NCBI GenBank assembly: GCA_035651055.1
Contig: DASRGK010000080.1
Span: 1 to 14,886, forward strand
Direction: 5' to 3'
Length of the DNA stretch: 14,886 bases
Origin: JAFKKF01 sp035651055
GTDB lineage: Bacteria > Pseudomonadota > Alphaproteobacteria > Rhizobiales > Kaistiaceae
Shown: positions 6,945 to 13,771 of the stretch, piece after piece
Numbering within the stretch: the first letter of the stretch is position 1
Layout of the letters: each line of letters starts with the position of its first letter
Notes under the pieces: generated by a model
What the model saw: the letters and a program-made list of their open reading frames with translations, nothing else
Told to the model about the DNA's origin: nothing
Databases searched by the model: none
Translations under genes and position numbers: made by a program

Positions 6945-7235
6945 ATGTCTACCTCCCGCCTGGTCGCCGCTGTCACTGCCGCGACGATCGCCCTCGGTTC
7001 GCTCGCCGTCGGCACCGTTTCCGCCGACGCGGCCACCATGAAGAAGCCGGTCCATCACGTCCTTGTCTGCAAGGCCGGCTCCGTCGTTCACAAGGTCAAG
7101 ATCGGCGGCAAGTGGGTGCTCCGCTGCCACAAGGTTCACCCCAAGATGCACAAGGTCCACAAGAAGCACCGGAAGATGCATGTGAAGCACATGCACCCGA
7201 TCCTCTGGCACCTGACCCACCCGGGAAAGGCCTGA
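6945..7235 (+). CDS. Small secreted His/Lys-rich protein, possible metal binder
   Basis: A 96-residue exported protein. ATG 6945 follows GGAG (6931-6934). Residues 1-29 are a signal peptide (LVAAVTAATIALGSLAVGTV, cleavage after ADA). The mature part of about 67 residues holds 13 histidines (37, 38, 49, 62, 65, 69, 72, 75, 79, 82, 84, 89, 92), many lysines, Met68, Met78 and Met83, and two cysteines (C42 and C61) separated by a short KVKIGGKW strand-turn-strand motif. From residue 61 the pattern is roughly a His every three residues (CHKVHPKMHKVHKKHRKMHV), with no acidic residue anywhere in the mature chain. This composition suggests binding of a transition metal, or of an anionic surface, in the periplasm; both are inference and I recognise no named family. 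It follows the two-component genes on the same strand and shares their flanking GTTACGC elements. Confidence 0.82.
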   Translation: MSTSRLVAAVTAATIALGSLAVGTVSADAATMKKPVHHVLVCKAGSVVHKVKIGGKWVLRCHKVHPKMHKVHKKHRKMHVKHMHPILWHLTHPGKA

Positions 7236-7261
7236 TCGATCGCTGCATCGGCGGCCATCGG

Positions 7262-7298
7262 AGCGCGTCCCGGTCCGCCGGGGCGCGCTTCCCTTCTC
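7262..7298 (+). terminator. Terminator hairpin between convergent genes
   Basis: AGCGCGTCCCGG (7262-7273) pairs with CCGGGGCGCGCT (7278-7289), 12 bp with a single G-T pair and a TCCG loop, followed by the pyrimidine-rich TCCCTTCTC. It lies 26 bases after the stop of the His-rich gene. The leftward permease gene ends at 7297, so the hairpin may also stop or slow that transcript, though there is no T tract on that side. Confidence 0.65.
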
Positions 7299-8451
7299 AG
7301 TCGAGCGTCCGCCGGTAGCGGATGAGGGCAATCGCTGCGACCGCCGCCCAGAACACCGCGAGCGGCCACACGCTCCCCGAGACCTCGGCAAACCCGCCGC
7401 CCTTCAGCATCACGCCGCGCACGACCCGGAGGTAGTGGGTGAGCGGGATCGCCTGGCCGATGACCTGCGCCCATTCCGGCATGCCGCGGAACGGGAACAT
7501 GAAGCCGCTGAGCAGGATCGAGGGCAGGAAGAAGAAGAACGTCATCTGCATCGCCTGCATCTGGTTGCGGGCGATCGTCGAGAACGTGTAGCCGAGCGTG
7601 ACGTTGGCGGCGACGAAGAGGAGCGTCACGGCGAGCAGCGTTTCGATCGGCCCCACCATCGGCACGTTGAAGAGCAGCTCCGCGGCGATCAGGATCACCG
7701 CCACCTGCAGGAAGCCGAAGCCGATATAGGGAACGATCTTGCCGAGCATGATCTCGTAGGGCCGCGCCGGCATCGCCATCAGATTCTCGATCGTCCCGCG
7801 CTCGACCTCGCGGGTCAGCGCCAGCGCCGTCATCAGGATCGTGGTCATGGTGAGGATGGTGCCGAGAAGGCCCGGTACGATGTTGTAGGCCGTCACGCCC
7901 TCCGGGTTGTAGAGCCGGTGCAGGATCACATCGACCGGCGGCATGCCGGGCGCGACGCCGGAAAGGACGCCCGCCGCCTCCGATGCGACCGCATTGTCGA
8001 CGATCTGCGACAGGGCCCCGAGGGCATTCGACGTCGCCGACGGGTCGGTCGAGTCGGCCTCGACGAGGAGCTGCGGCCGCTCGCCGCGGACGAGCTTCCT
8101 CTCGAACCCGGCCGGAATAGTCACGACATAGGCGACGTCGCCGCGCGCGATCAGCCGGTTGGCCTCGGCCTCGCTCTTCGTGCCTTCGCCGAAGTCGAAA
8201 TAGTTGGACACCTCCATCGCCGCGACGATCGCCCGCACGAACGGTCCGTTGTCGGCGACGACCACCGCTGTCGGCAGCCGCTTCGGGTCGGTGTTGATGG
8301 CGTAGCCGAAGAGCACCAGCTGGATGATCGGAACCCCGATGATCATGGCGAAGGTCAGCCGGTCGCGCCGCATCTGGATGAATTCCTTCACCATCACGGC
8401 GACGATCCGCGACCACGAGAAGCGCCGCAAAGTCGCGCTTGCGGCGGTCAC
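7297..8451 (-). CDS. ABC-2 type exporter permease (YbhS/YbhR-like)
   Basis: A 384-residue membrane subunit of an ABC exporter. The start is GTG 8451, overlapping the ATPase stop by four bases (GTGA). The layout is the ABC2_membrane_3 type: a cytoplasmic N-terminus with VKEFIQMRRDRLTFAM, TM1 (IIGVPIIQLVLFGYAINTDP), a long extracytoplasmic domain of about 170 residues, then five helices. Between them lies the conserved cytoplasmic loop LTREVERGTIENLMAMPARP followed by YEIMLGK, which contacts the ATPase, and FFFLPSILLSGFMFPFRGMP is a typical late helix. In E. coli the related system is encoded as cecR-ybhGFSR with two permeases; here only this one follows and the next gene is convergent, so a homodimeric channel is the simplest reading. 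Together with the ATPase and HlyD lipoprotein it should export a hydrophobic toxic compound or drug. Confidence 0.92.
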   Translation of the reverse strand: MTAASATLRRFSWSRIVAVMVKEFIQMRRDRLTFAMIIGVPIIQLVLFGYAINTDPKRLPTAVVVADNGPFVRAIVAAMEVSNYFDFGEGTKSEAEANRLIARGDVAYVVTIPAGFERKLVRGERPQLLVEADSTDPSATSNALGALSQIVDNAVASEAAGVLSGVAPGMPPVDVILHRLYNPEGVTAYNIVPGLLGTILTMTTILMTALALTREVERGTIENLMAMPARPYEIMLGKIVPYIGFGFLQVAVILIAAELLFNVPMVGPIETLLAVTLLFVAANVTLGYTFSTIARNQMQAMQMTFFFFLPSILLSGFMFPFRGMPEWAQVIGQAIPLTHYLRVVRGVMLKGGGFAEVSGSVWPLAVFWAAVAAIALIRYRRTLD

Positions 8452-9422
8452 GGCGACGTCTCCTTTGCCGGGCCGGACTTCGGCGCGGCGAAATTGTCCT
8501 CGCTCTGGCCCATCAGGCGGATGAACACGTCCTCGAGGTTGGTCGCGTCCGGCGCTGCCACGGCGCCGGTGCCGGCGACCGCTTCGCGCACGCTCCGTTC
8601 GAGACGCGCCGCGTCCGGCCCGACGACGTGCAGGTCGTTGCCGAACGAGGCGACCTGCTCGACGCCGTCTTTCCCGCGCAGCTGCCGTGCGATCGCGGCG
8701 CCGTCGCCGCCCTTCACCACGAACGTGGAGAGGCCGGACTGCTCGATCACCTCGGGCACGGTTCCGCGCGCGACCACCTTGCCGTAGGCGATATAGACGA
8801 TGCGGTGGCAGCGCTCCGCCTCGTCCATGTAGTGGGTGGATACCAGCACCGTCAGGCCTTCGGCGGCGAGCTGATGGATCTCGTCCCAGAACTCGCGCCG
8901 CGCCTTCGGGTCGACCCCGGCAGTCGGCTCGTCGAGGAGGAGGAGTTGCGGCTGGTGCATTACCGAGGCGGCAAGCGCCAGTCGCTGCTTCCATCCGCCC
9001 GATAGCGTCCCGGCAAGCTGGTTGTGCCGGTTGGCGAGGCCGAGCCGTTCGAGCGCCCCGTCGACGAACTGCTTCCGCGGCTTGAGGTCGTAGAGCCGCG
9101 CGACGAAGTCGAGATTCTCGCGGATGGTGAGGTCCTCGTAGAGCGAGAAGCGCTGGGTCATGTAGCCGACTTCGAGCTTGATCCGGTCGGACTGGCTGAG
9201 GATGTCGTAGCCGAGGCAGGTGCCGCTGCCGGCGTCCGGCCGGAGCAGGCCGCAGAGCATCCGGATCGTGGTGGTCTTGCCCGACCCGTTCGGCCCGAGG
9301 AAGCCGACAATCTCGCCGCGCCGCACGTCGAGGTCGACATGGTCGACCACCACCTTGCCGTTGAACGCCTTGGTGAGGCCCTCGACCGCGACGACCGGCG
9401 CCCGGTTGGCCCCGGCGCTCAT
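8448..9422 (-). CDS. ABC exporter ATP-binding protein
   Basis: A 324-residue cytoplasmic ATPase with one complete nucleotide-binding domain: Walker A GPNGSGKTT (about 43-51), Q-loop Gln90 (VGYMTQ), signature LSGGWKQRL (about 140-148), Walker B LLLLDEPT with D164 and E165, and H-loop His197 (STHYMDEAE). The signature reads LSGGW in place of the more common LSGGQ. The C-terminal 100 residues form an accessory domain common in ABC-2 exporters and contain NLEDVFIRLMG, the segment that closes DrrA/YbhF-type subunits. YbhF itself has two fused ATPase domains; this protein has one, so it must dimerise. Its ATG overlaps the adaptor stop by four bases, and its stop overlaps the permease GTG, showing tight translational coupling. 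Confidence 0.95.
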   Translation of the reverse strand: MSAGANRAPVVAVEGLTKAFNGKVVVDHVDLDVRRGEIVGFLGPNGSGKTTTIRMLCGLLRPDAGSGTCLGYDILSQSDRIKLEVGYMTQRFSLYEDLTIRENLDFVARLYDLKPRKQFVDGALERLGLANRHNQLAGTLSGGWKQRLALAASVMHQPQLLLLDEPTAGVDPKARREFWDEIHQLAAEGLTVLVSTHYMDEAERCHRIVYIAYGKVVARGTVPEVIEQSGLSTFVVKGGDGAAIARQLRGKDGVEQVASFGNDLHVVGPDAARLERSVREAVAGTGAVAAPDATNLEDVFIRLMGQSEDNFAAPKSGPAKETSP

Positions 9423-10378
9423 GGCCCGCCGCCCGGGAGCGTCACCTCGACCGGCTGCCCGACCTTGAGGCCGGCGGTCGCGCCGGCCGGCTTCGCCTCC
9501 ACCCGGTAGACCAGCTTCTCGCGGTTGCCGCGCGAATAGAGGACCGGCGGCGTGAACTCGGCCGCGGTCGCGACCAGCGTCACGGTGGCGCTCATCCCGC
9601 CGGCGCAGCCGTCGCAGGTAATGGTGACCGGGCTGCCGACCTTGACCGAGGCAAGCATCGGCTCCGGCAGGTAGAAGCGGACCTTGCGGTTCGCCTCGGG
9701 CAGCAGCGAGACGATCGGCTGGCCGGCATTCACCAGTTCGCCCTTTTCGAAGAACGTCTCCTCGACCACTCCGTCTGCAGGGGCCATCAGCGTCCGCCGG
9801 GCGAGCGCGGTCTTCGCCTGTTCGAGCGCCGCCTTCTCCGCCGCGACGTTGCGCTCCGAGGCCGTGATCTCCTCCGGGCGTGCCGGGAGCTTGGCGACGT
9901 CGAGCTGGCGCTCGGCTGCGTCGACCTGGGCCTGCGCCGAGTCGCGCGCCGATTTGGCATCGTCCACCACCGAGGTGGCGACGACGCCCTTCTCGCGCAG
10001 GACGAGTTTCCGCGTGTACTCGTCGTCGGCGGACCTGAGCGCCGTCCGCGCCGCCTCGAGCTGCGCGGCGAGCACCGAGATTTCCTCAGGCCGCTTTCCC
10101 GAGCCGAGGTTGGCGAGCTGTGCCTCGGCCTGGGCGAGCCGCGCCTCCGCGGCGGCAACGGCCTGCCGCTCGTCTGCGTCGTCGAGGCGGGCGAGAACGG
10201 TGCCGGCGGCGACCCGGTCGCCCGCCGCGACTGGCCGCTCGACCAGTCGTCCGCCGCGGTCCGGCGCCGCATAGACGTAGGTTCCCTCGACATAGCCCTG
10301 CAGCGCCGGCGTGGCGCTTCCGTTGCATCCCGCAAGCAGGAGAAGGAGGAGCAGGGAGGCGGCATGGAGCTTCGTCAT
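9419..10378 (-). CDS. HlyD-family adaptor (membrane fusion protein) lipoprotein
   Basis: A 319-residue periplasmic adaptor of the YbhG/HlyD type that links an inner-membrane exporter to the outer envelope. The N-terminus is a lipoprotein signal (MTKLHAAS, seven Leu, then A-G-C18), so it should be lipid-anchored at Cys18. A first half-lipoyl motif follows (VYAAPDRGGRLVERPVAAGD, RVAAGTVLARLD), then a long alpha-helical hairpin rich in Ala, Glu, Gln and Arg (about 70-195), the second half-lipoyl strand (RRTLMAPADGVVEETFFEKG) and a beta-barrel domain (VRFYLPEPMLASVKVGSPVT). CDGCAGG inside the barrel is an odd close Cys pair. ATG 10378 overlaps the regulator stop by four bases. No outer-membrane channel gene is present, so a TolC-like partner would have to be encoded elsewhere, or the lipid anchor tethers it at the inner membrane. 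Confidence 0.92.
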   Translation of the reverse strand: MTKLHAASLLLLLLLAGCNGSATPALQGYVEGTYVYAAPDRGGRLVERPVAAGDRVAAGTVLARLDDADERQAVAAAEARLAQAEAQLANLGSGKRPEEISVLAAQLEAARTALRSADDEYTRKLVLREKGVVATSVVDDAKSARDSAQAQVDAAERQLDVAKLPARPEEITASERNVAAEKAALEQAKTALARRTLMAPADGVVEETFFEKGELVNAGQPIVSLLPEANRKVRFYLPEPMLASVKVGSPVTITCDGCAGGMSATVTLVATAAEFTPPVLYSRGNREKLVYRVEAKPAGATAGLKVGQPVEVTLPGGGP

Positions 10379-11184
10379 GACTGCGCCTCGCGGTCGAGGA
10401 CGGCATCGAGATTGGCCGCGATCACGGCCTTGATACGTTCGCGTTCCCTGTCGCCGATCCGCTGCCAGCCGCTGCGGCGCAGCACCAGCGCCTGCGCCAC
10501 GCGGAAGACCAGGATCTGTCCCATCAGCGTGAAGACGCGGAGCTGCATTGCCTCGTCCTCCGCGCCGCCGGTGGCGATGGCGGCGAGCCTGGTGGCGAGG
10601 CGGTGCGAACTGCCCATGAAGGCATAGACTACATCGAAGGCGGCGGTGGGCTGCATCTGCTCGCGGACGATGAACCGCGCCCAGCGCTCGGCTTCCGCCG
10701 TGCCCAGAAGCACGTCGGCGAAGGTGGCGAGCACCCGGTGAAGCGTTGCCCGCGCCGCTTCCGGCGAGGCGGCCGATGCCGGGTCGCCGAGGGCGGCGAG
10801 GACCGGTCCGAGCCGGGCCTGTACGCGCTCGAGGATATGCCGGGCGACGGCGAGATGCAGTTCTTCCTTCGACCCGAAATGATAGACGATGGCCGCGAGG
10901 TTGGCGCCGGCCGCCTTGGCGATCTGGCGCGTCGAAGCCCCCTCGAAGCCGAGCCGCCCGAACACGTCGAGCGCCGCCTCGACCAGTCGCGCGCGCGTCT
11001 CCGCGCCGCGGTCGCGCGCCGCTCGCCGGGTAGGTTTGCGCGGACGTGCCGCGGGGGAGGGGGCCGCGTTCGCGCGGCCGCCTGGCTTGACCCGGCCGCG
11101 GCTTGGTCCGCGCCTCTGCCGCGCTGATCTTTCGCCGGCCGCTGGAGCGGCTTCGCCGCTCGGTCTGTCGGTTCTCGATGCCAT
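10375..11184 (-). CDS. TetR/CecR-like transcriptional repressor with long basic N-terminus
   Basis: A 269-residue regulator, first gene of the exporter operon. The TetR helix-turn-helix lies at about 64-110 (ARLVEAALDVFGRLGFEGAS, then TRQIAKAAGANLAAIVYHFG). The C-terminal ligand domain contains RWARFIVREQMQPTAAFDVV, characteristic of the CecR/YbiH group (DUF1956). The first 60 residues are an Arg/Ala/Pro/Gly extension that is absent from usual members (about 200-225 residues). The start is forced: before the HTH there is no other Met and no GTG or TTG codon, the only Val (residue 32) being GTC. No clear Shine-Dalgarno precedes ATG 11184. A perfect inverted repeat sits 16-38 bases upstream, so autoregulation of the whole operon is likely, with release by the exported compound. 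In E. coli CecR regulates ybhGFSR in the same way. Confidence 0.92.
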   Translation of the reverse strand: MASRTDRPSGEAAPAAGERSARQRRGPSRGRVKPGGRANAAPSPAARPRKPTRRAARDRGAETRARLVEAALDVFGRLGFEGASTRQIAKAAGANLAAIVYHFGSKEELHLAVARHILERVQARLGPVLAALGDPASAASPEAARATLHRVLATFADVLLGTAEAERWARFIVREQMQPTAAFDVVYAFMGSSHRLATRLAAIATGGAEDEAMQLRVFTLMGQILVFRVAQALVLRRSGWQRIGDRERERIKAVIAANLDAVLDREAQS

Positions 11185-11189
11185 GCATC

Positions 11190-11219
11190 ATCATTCATAC
11201 GATTGACTGAAATTGTCAA
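11190..11219 (-). promoter_or_regulatory. Candidate promoter of the TetR-HlyD-ABC operon
   Basis: On the minus strand TTGACA (11219-11214) is a perfect -35 box. After 18 bases AATGAT (11195-11190) is a fair -10 match. Transcription would then start at about 11183, at the ATG itself, giving a leaderless mRNA; this fits the lack of a ribosome site. The -35 box lies inside the inverted repeat at 11200-11222. Confidence 0.5.
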
Positions 11220-11222
11220 TCG
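11200..11222. promoter_or_regulatory. Inverted repeat, probable TetR-family operator
   Basis: CGATTGAC (11200-11207), seven bases (TGAAATT), GTCAATCG (11215-11222): a perfect 8-bp inverted repeat. Its size and position just before the regulator gene are typical of operators of autoregulating TetR proteins. Covering the -35 box would block polymerase. Confidence 0.75.
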
Positions 11223-11226
11223 GCCG

Positions 11227-11242
11227 TGTGACCCAGGTCACA
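11227..11242. promoter_or_regulatory. TGTGA-N6-TCACA, CRP/FNR-type site
   Basis: TGTGACC, CA, GGTCACA: exact consensus half-sites of the CRP/FNR superfamily with the correct six-base spacing. It lies four bases beyond the TetR-type operator, centred about 51 bases upstream of the inferred transcription start. Which family member would bind it is unknown. The remaining bases to the padR stop at 11357 show no gene or clear terminator. Confidence 0.5.
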
Positions 11243-11356
11243 GTAGCGGGGGGCGCCGCAAGCATGCGCCGCACCCGCTCCGCGAGGCGGGGAAGGGAGA
11301 AGCGGCCGGATGCGCTGGAAGGAGAGGTTGGGGCGCTGCCGTCGAGCGCGCCGCCG

Positions 11357-11962
11357 CTATTTGCCGTCCCGGTGGGCGTGAAACCGGCGCCACTCCGCGA
11401 GCCCGTCCAGCCGGCCCTCGCGAATGTCGGCGATGAGCGTCGTGATCCAGTCGAGTTCCGCCCGCCGCGTCGCCGCCGCATATTCACGGTCGATCGTGAA
11501 CAGGCGCGGCAGTTTCGTCTCGCGCAGGTGGGCGGCGACCGACTCCTCCTTCGACACCGCGATCGCCAGTGTCTTCATGCGGATTTGCAGGAGTCGCACC
11601 GCCTCCTCCGGCGAGAGGACCGGCATCAGGGCGAGGCCCGCCTCGAACTGCGTGTATTCCTTGACCGGCTCGGAGATGAGTTCGCTCAACCAGTCCGTGA
11701 GCTCGTGCTCGCCCGCCGGGGTGAGGCGATAGACCGTGCGCTCCGGCCGGCGGCCCTCGCGCACGGTCTCCTGCGCGGTGATGAACTGGTTGCGGCAGAG
11801 CGCCTCGATGACGGCATAGAGCGATCCGTAGTTGAGCTTGATCGCTTCGTCCTTGTGCCGCTCGCGCATCGTCGTCGCCATCTCGTAAGGGTGCATCGGC
11901 CGCTCCGCCAGGCAGGCGAGGACGGCGAGCGCGAGCGGGTTGGCGACCTTGCGGCGGCTCAT
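11357..11962 (-). CDS. PadR-family transcriptional regulator
   Basis: A 201-residue PadR-type repressor. The N-terminal winged helix (about 8-88) shows the family pattern: LALAVLACLAERPMHPYEMA, an extended basic/acidic helix, LNYGSLYAVIEALCRNQFI, and the wing with GRRPERTVYRLTPAGEHEL. The C-terminal half (about 95-195) is the helical dimerisation domain, containing RMKTLAIAVSKEESVAAHLR. PadR proteins commonly repress a neighbouring efflux gene and respond to phenolics or drugs. The gene starts 11 bases after the stop of the MFS exporter on the same strand and so is second in that operon, an arrangement that gives negative feedback. The likely operator is the cluster of inverted repeats at 13728-13761 before the exporter gene. 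The ligand is unknown. Confidence 0.92.
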   Translation of the reverse strand: MSRRKVANPLALAVLACLAERPMHPYEMATTMRERHKDEAIKLNYGSLYAVIEALCRNQFITAQETVREGRRPERTVYRLTPAGEHELTDWLSELISEPVKEYTQFEAGLALMPVLSPEEAVRLLQIRMKTLAIAVSKEESVAAHLRETKLPRLFTIDREYAAATRRAELDWITTLIADIREGRLDGLAEWRRFHAHRDGK

Positions 11963-11973
11963 CGCTTCCTCGG

Positions 11974-13704
11974 TCAGGCGGCCATCGGCGTCGACGTGCG
12001 CGCCAGTTCCGCCTCGGTGCGCGGCCGCGGCGGCAGAAGGAAGGTGAGGAGGAAGATCACCAGCACCGCAACCATCTGCCAGACCAGCGTCTGGCTCATC
12101 GCCGCGATGAAGTTGTGGCTGTTCGCTTCGCGGGCTCGCACCGCGATCGCGTCACCGGCCTTCTTCGCCACGTCCGGCTGCGATGCCGCAAACGCCGCCT
12201 GTGACGCCGAGAGCTGCTTGCAGCTTTCCGGCTCGGTCGAGAAGTCGGTGGCGTTGGCGCGGTCGTGGAAACAGGCGGCAAGCCCATCCACCACCGATGG
12301 AACGGCAAAGGCGGGGATGCCCGCCGCGGCGAGGTCGGCGGCGAGCTGCGGCTTCACCTGCTCCATCGCGAGATCGGCGCGTCCGCCGAGCAGGCCGAAG
12401 AAGATCACGCCGACAATGGCGATGCCCATCGCCCCGCCGACCTGGCCGGCGGCGTTGACCACGCCGGAGGCGGAGCCGGCGTCCTTCAGCGGCACTTCGG
12501 CGAGGATGAACGAGAAGACCGGGGCCACGACGCAGCCCATGCCGATGCCGCCGATGACCAGCGCCGGGATCAGTTCCCACGGAGTAACTGCCGCGCCGAA
12601 ATGGTTGATCGTCCAGATGAAGGTGCCGAAGCCGGCGGCAAGGATGATCGGCCCGGCATTGAGGATCTTCCGGCCGAAGCGCGGCACAAGGAGCGGCCCC
12701 GACGAGCCTGCAGAGATGCTGACGCCGAGGGAGAACGGAATGCCGGTAAGGCCGGCCTTGAGGACGCTGTAGCCGAGCCCGATCTGCAGGAAGATCGTGA
12801 AGATGAGGAAGAAGCCGGAGACGACGCCGAAGAAGAGCCCGTTGAGGAGCGTGCCGGCGGCAAAGGAGCGGAGGCGAAAGAGGTGCGGCACGACAAGCGG
12901 CGAGCCGTCGCGCCGGTCCTTCCATACCTGGCTCGCGGCAAACAGCCCGAACGCCGCCAGCGACCCCGCGATCGAGATGAGCGTCCACGCCGGCCAGCCG
13001 AGTTCGCGCCCCTGGATGAGCGGGAACATCAGCATCAGCATCGCAATGAGCGCGAGGACGACGCCGATCAGGTCGAGCCGGAGCGGATGCGGCGACTTCG
13101 CGTCCGGCAGATAGATCATGGCGAGGACGACGGAGGCGATCCCGATCGGCAGGTTGACGAGGAAGATCGTCCGCCATTCGAGGCCGAGGATGTCGCTGGT
13201 GATGAGGAGGGCGCCGAGGATGGGGCCGGCCACCGTCGCAATGCCGGCGAGCGCGCCGTAGAAGGCGGAGATGCCCTGCCGTTCCTCCGAATTGTACATG
13301 ACCTGAATGAGCGAGAGGATCTGCGGCACCATCATCGCCGCCATGAAGCCCTGGAGGACGCGCGAGGCGATCAGGAACTCGGTCGTCGGCGCGAGGCCGC
13401 AAAGCGCCGAGGCGACGGTGAAGCCGGCAATGCCGGTGATGAAGAGCTTCTTGTAGCCGAGGATGTCGCCGAGCCGGCCGCCGGTGATGAGGAAGAGCGC
13501 GAAGGCGAGCGCATAGCCGGCGACGATCCACTGGATCGAGGAATAGCTGGCGCCGAGGTCCTTCTGGATCGACGGGATCGCGACGTTGACGATGGTCGTG
13601 TCGAGCAGGTCCATGAAGAAGGCGAGGAGCACCACCCAGAGGGCGATCGTCCGCGCCGTTCCCGAAATGTTGAGTCGCCCGTCGGCGAGCCGATCCGTGC
13701 CCAT
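11974..13704 (-). CDS. DHA2-family (EmrB/QacA type) MFS drug exporter
   Basis: A 576-residue, 14-helix proton-driven exporter. TM1 carries the DHA2 signature LLDTTIVNVAIPSIQKDLGA; the loop 2-3 motif GGRLGDILGYKKLF and the helix 4-5 region SRVLQGFMAAMMVPQILSLI follow. I chose ATG 13704 because GGAGAAAGAGG ends directly before it; the in-frame ATG at 13743 would add 13 residues and would lie inside the promoter. An unusual feature is a hydrophilic stretch of roughly 95 residues before the last helix, containing two Cys (LAACFHDRANATDF and EPESCKQL), which could form a disulfide-bonded periplasmic cap. The gene ends 11 bases before padR and is probably repressed by it. Substrates of DHA2 exporters are typically cationic or amphipathic drugs; the specific one here is not predictable. 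Confidence 0.94.
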   Translation of the reverse strand: MGTDRLADGRLNISGTARTIALWVVLLAFFMDLLDTTIVNVAIPSIQKDLGASYSSIQWIVAGYALAFALFLITGGRLGDILGYKKLFITGIAGFTVASALCGLAPTTEFLIASRVLQGFMAAMMVPQILSLIQVMYNSEERQGISAFYGALAGIATVAGPILGALLITSDILGLEWRTIFLVNLPIGIASVVLAMIYLPDAKSPHPLRLDLIGVVLALIAMLMLMFPLIQGRELGWPAWTLISIAGSLAAFGLFAASQVWKDRRDGSPLVVPHLFRLRSFAAGTLLNGLFFGVVSGFFLIFTIFLQIGLGYSVLKAGLTGIPFSLGVSISAGSSGPLLVPRFGRKILNAGPIILAAGFGTFIWTINHFGAAVTPWELIPALVIGGIGMGCVVAPVFSFILAEVPLKDAGSASGVVNAAGQVGGAMGIAIVGVIFFGLLGGRADLAMEQVKPQLAADLAAAGIPAFAVPSVVDGLAACFHDRANATDFSTEPESCKQLSASQAAFAASQPDVAKKAGDAIAVRAREANSHNFIAAMSQTLVWQMVAVLVIFLLTFLLPPRPRTEAELARTSTPMAA

Positions 13705-13727
13705 CCTCTTTCTCCCATCATCACCAC

Positions 13728-13761
13728 GTATATTCCGACGCATATACTCCGTTCAGAGTAT
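13728..13761. promoter_or_regulatory. Overlapping inverted repeats, probable PadR operator
   Basis: GTATAT (13728-13733) and ATATAC (13742-13747) are inverted copies with eight bases between. ATACTC (13744-13749) and GAGTAT (13756-13761) are a second perfect pair with six bases between, overlapping the first. AT-rich ATACT/AGTAT-type dyads are typical of PadR-family operators. They cover the -10 box and the spacer of the exporter promoter. Confidence 0.65.
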
Positions 13762-13769
13762 TATGGCAA
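13741..13769 (-). promoter_or_regulatory. Promoter of the MFS-padR operon
   Basis: On the minus strand TTGCCA (13769-13764), a 17-base spacer, then TATATG (13746-13741): good -35 and -10 boxes at optimal spacing. Transcription would start near 13734, giving a leader of about 30 bases with the ribosome site in it. The -35 box lies two bases from the end of the oxidase gene, which stops at 13772. Confidence 0.65.
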
Positions 13770-13771
13770 GA

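Noticed and set aside
11243..11356. Short GC inverted repeats after the padR gene as a terminator
   Set aside because: Stems are only five bases with no T tract, and similar pairs arise by chance at this GC content.
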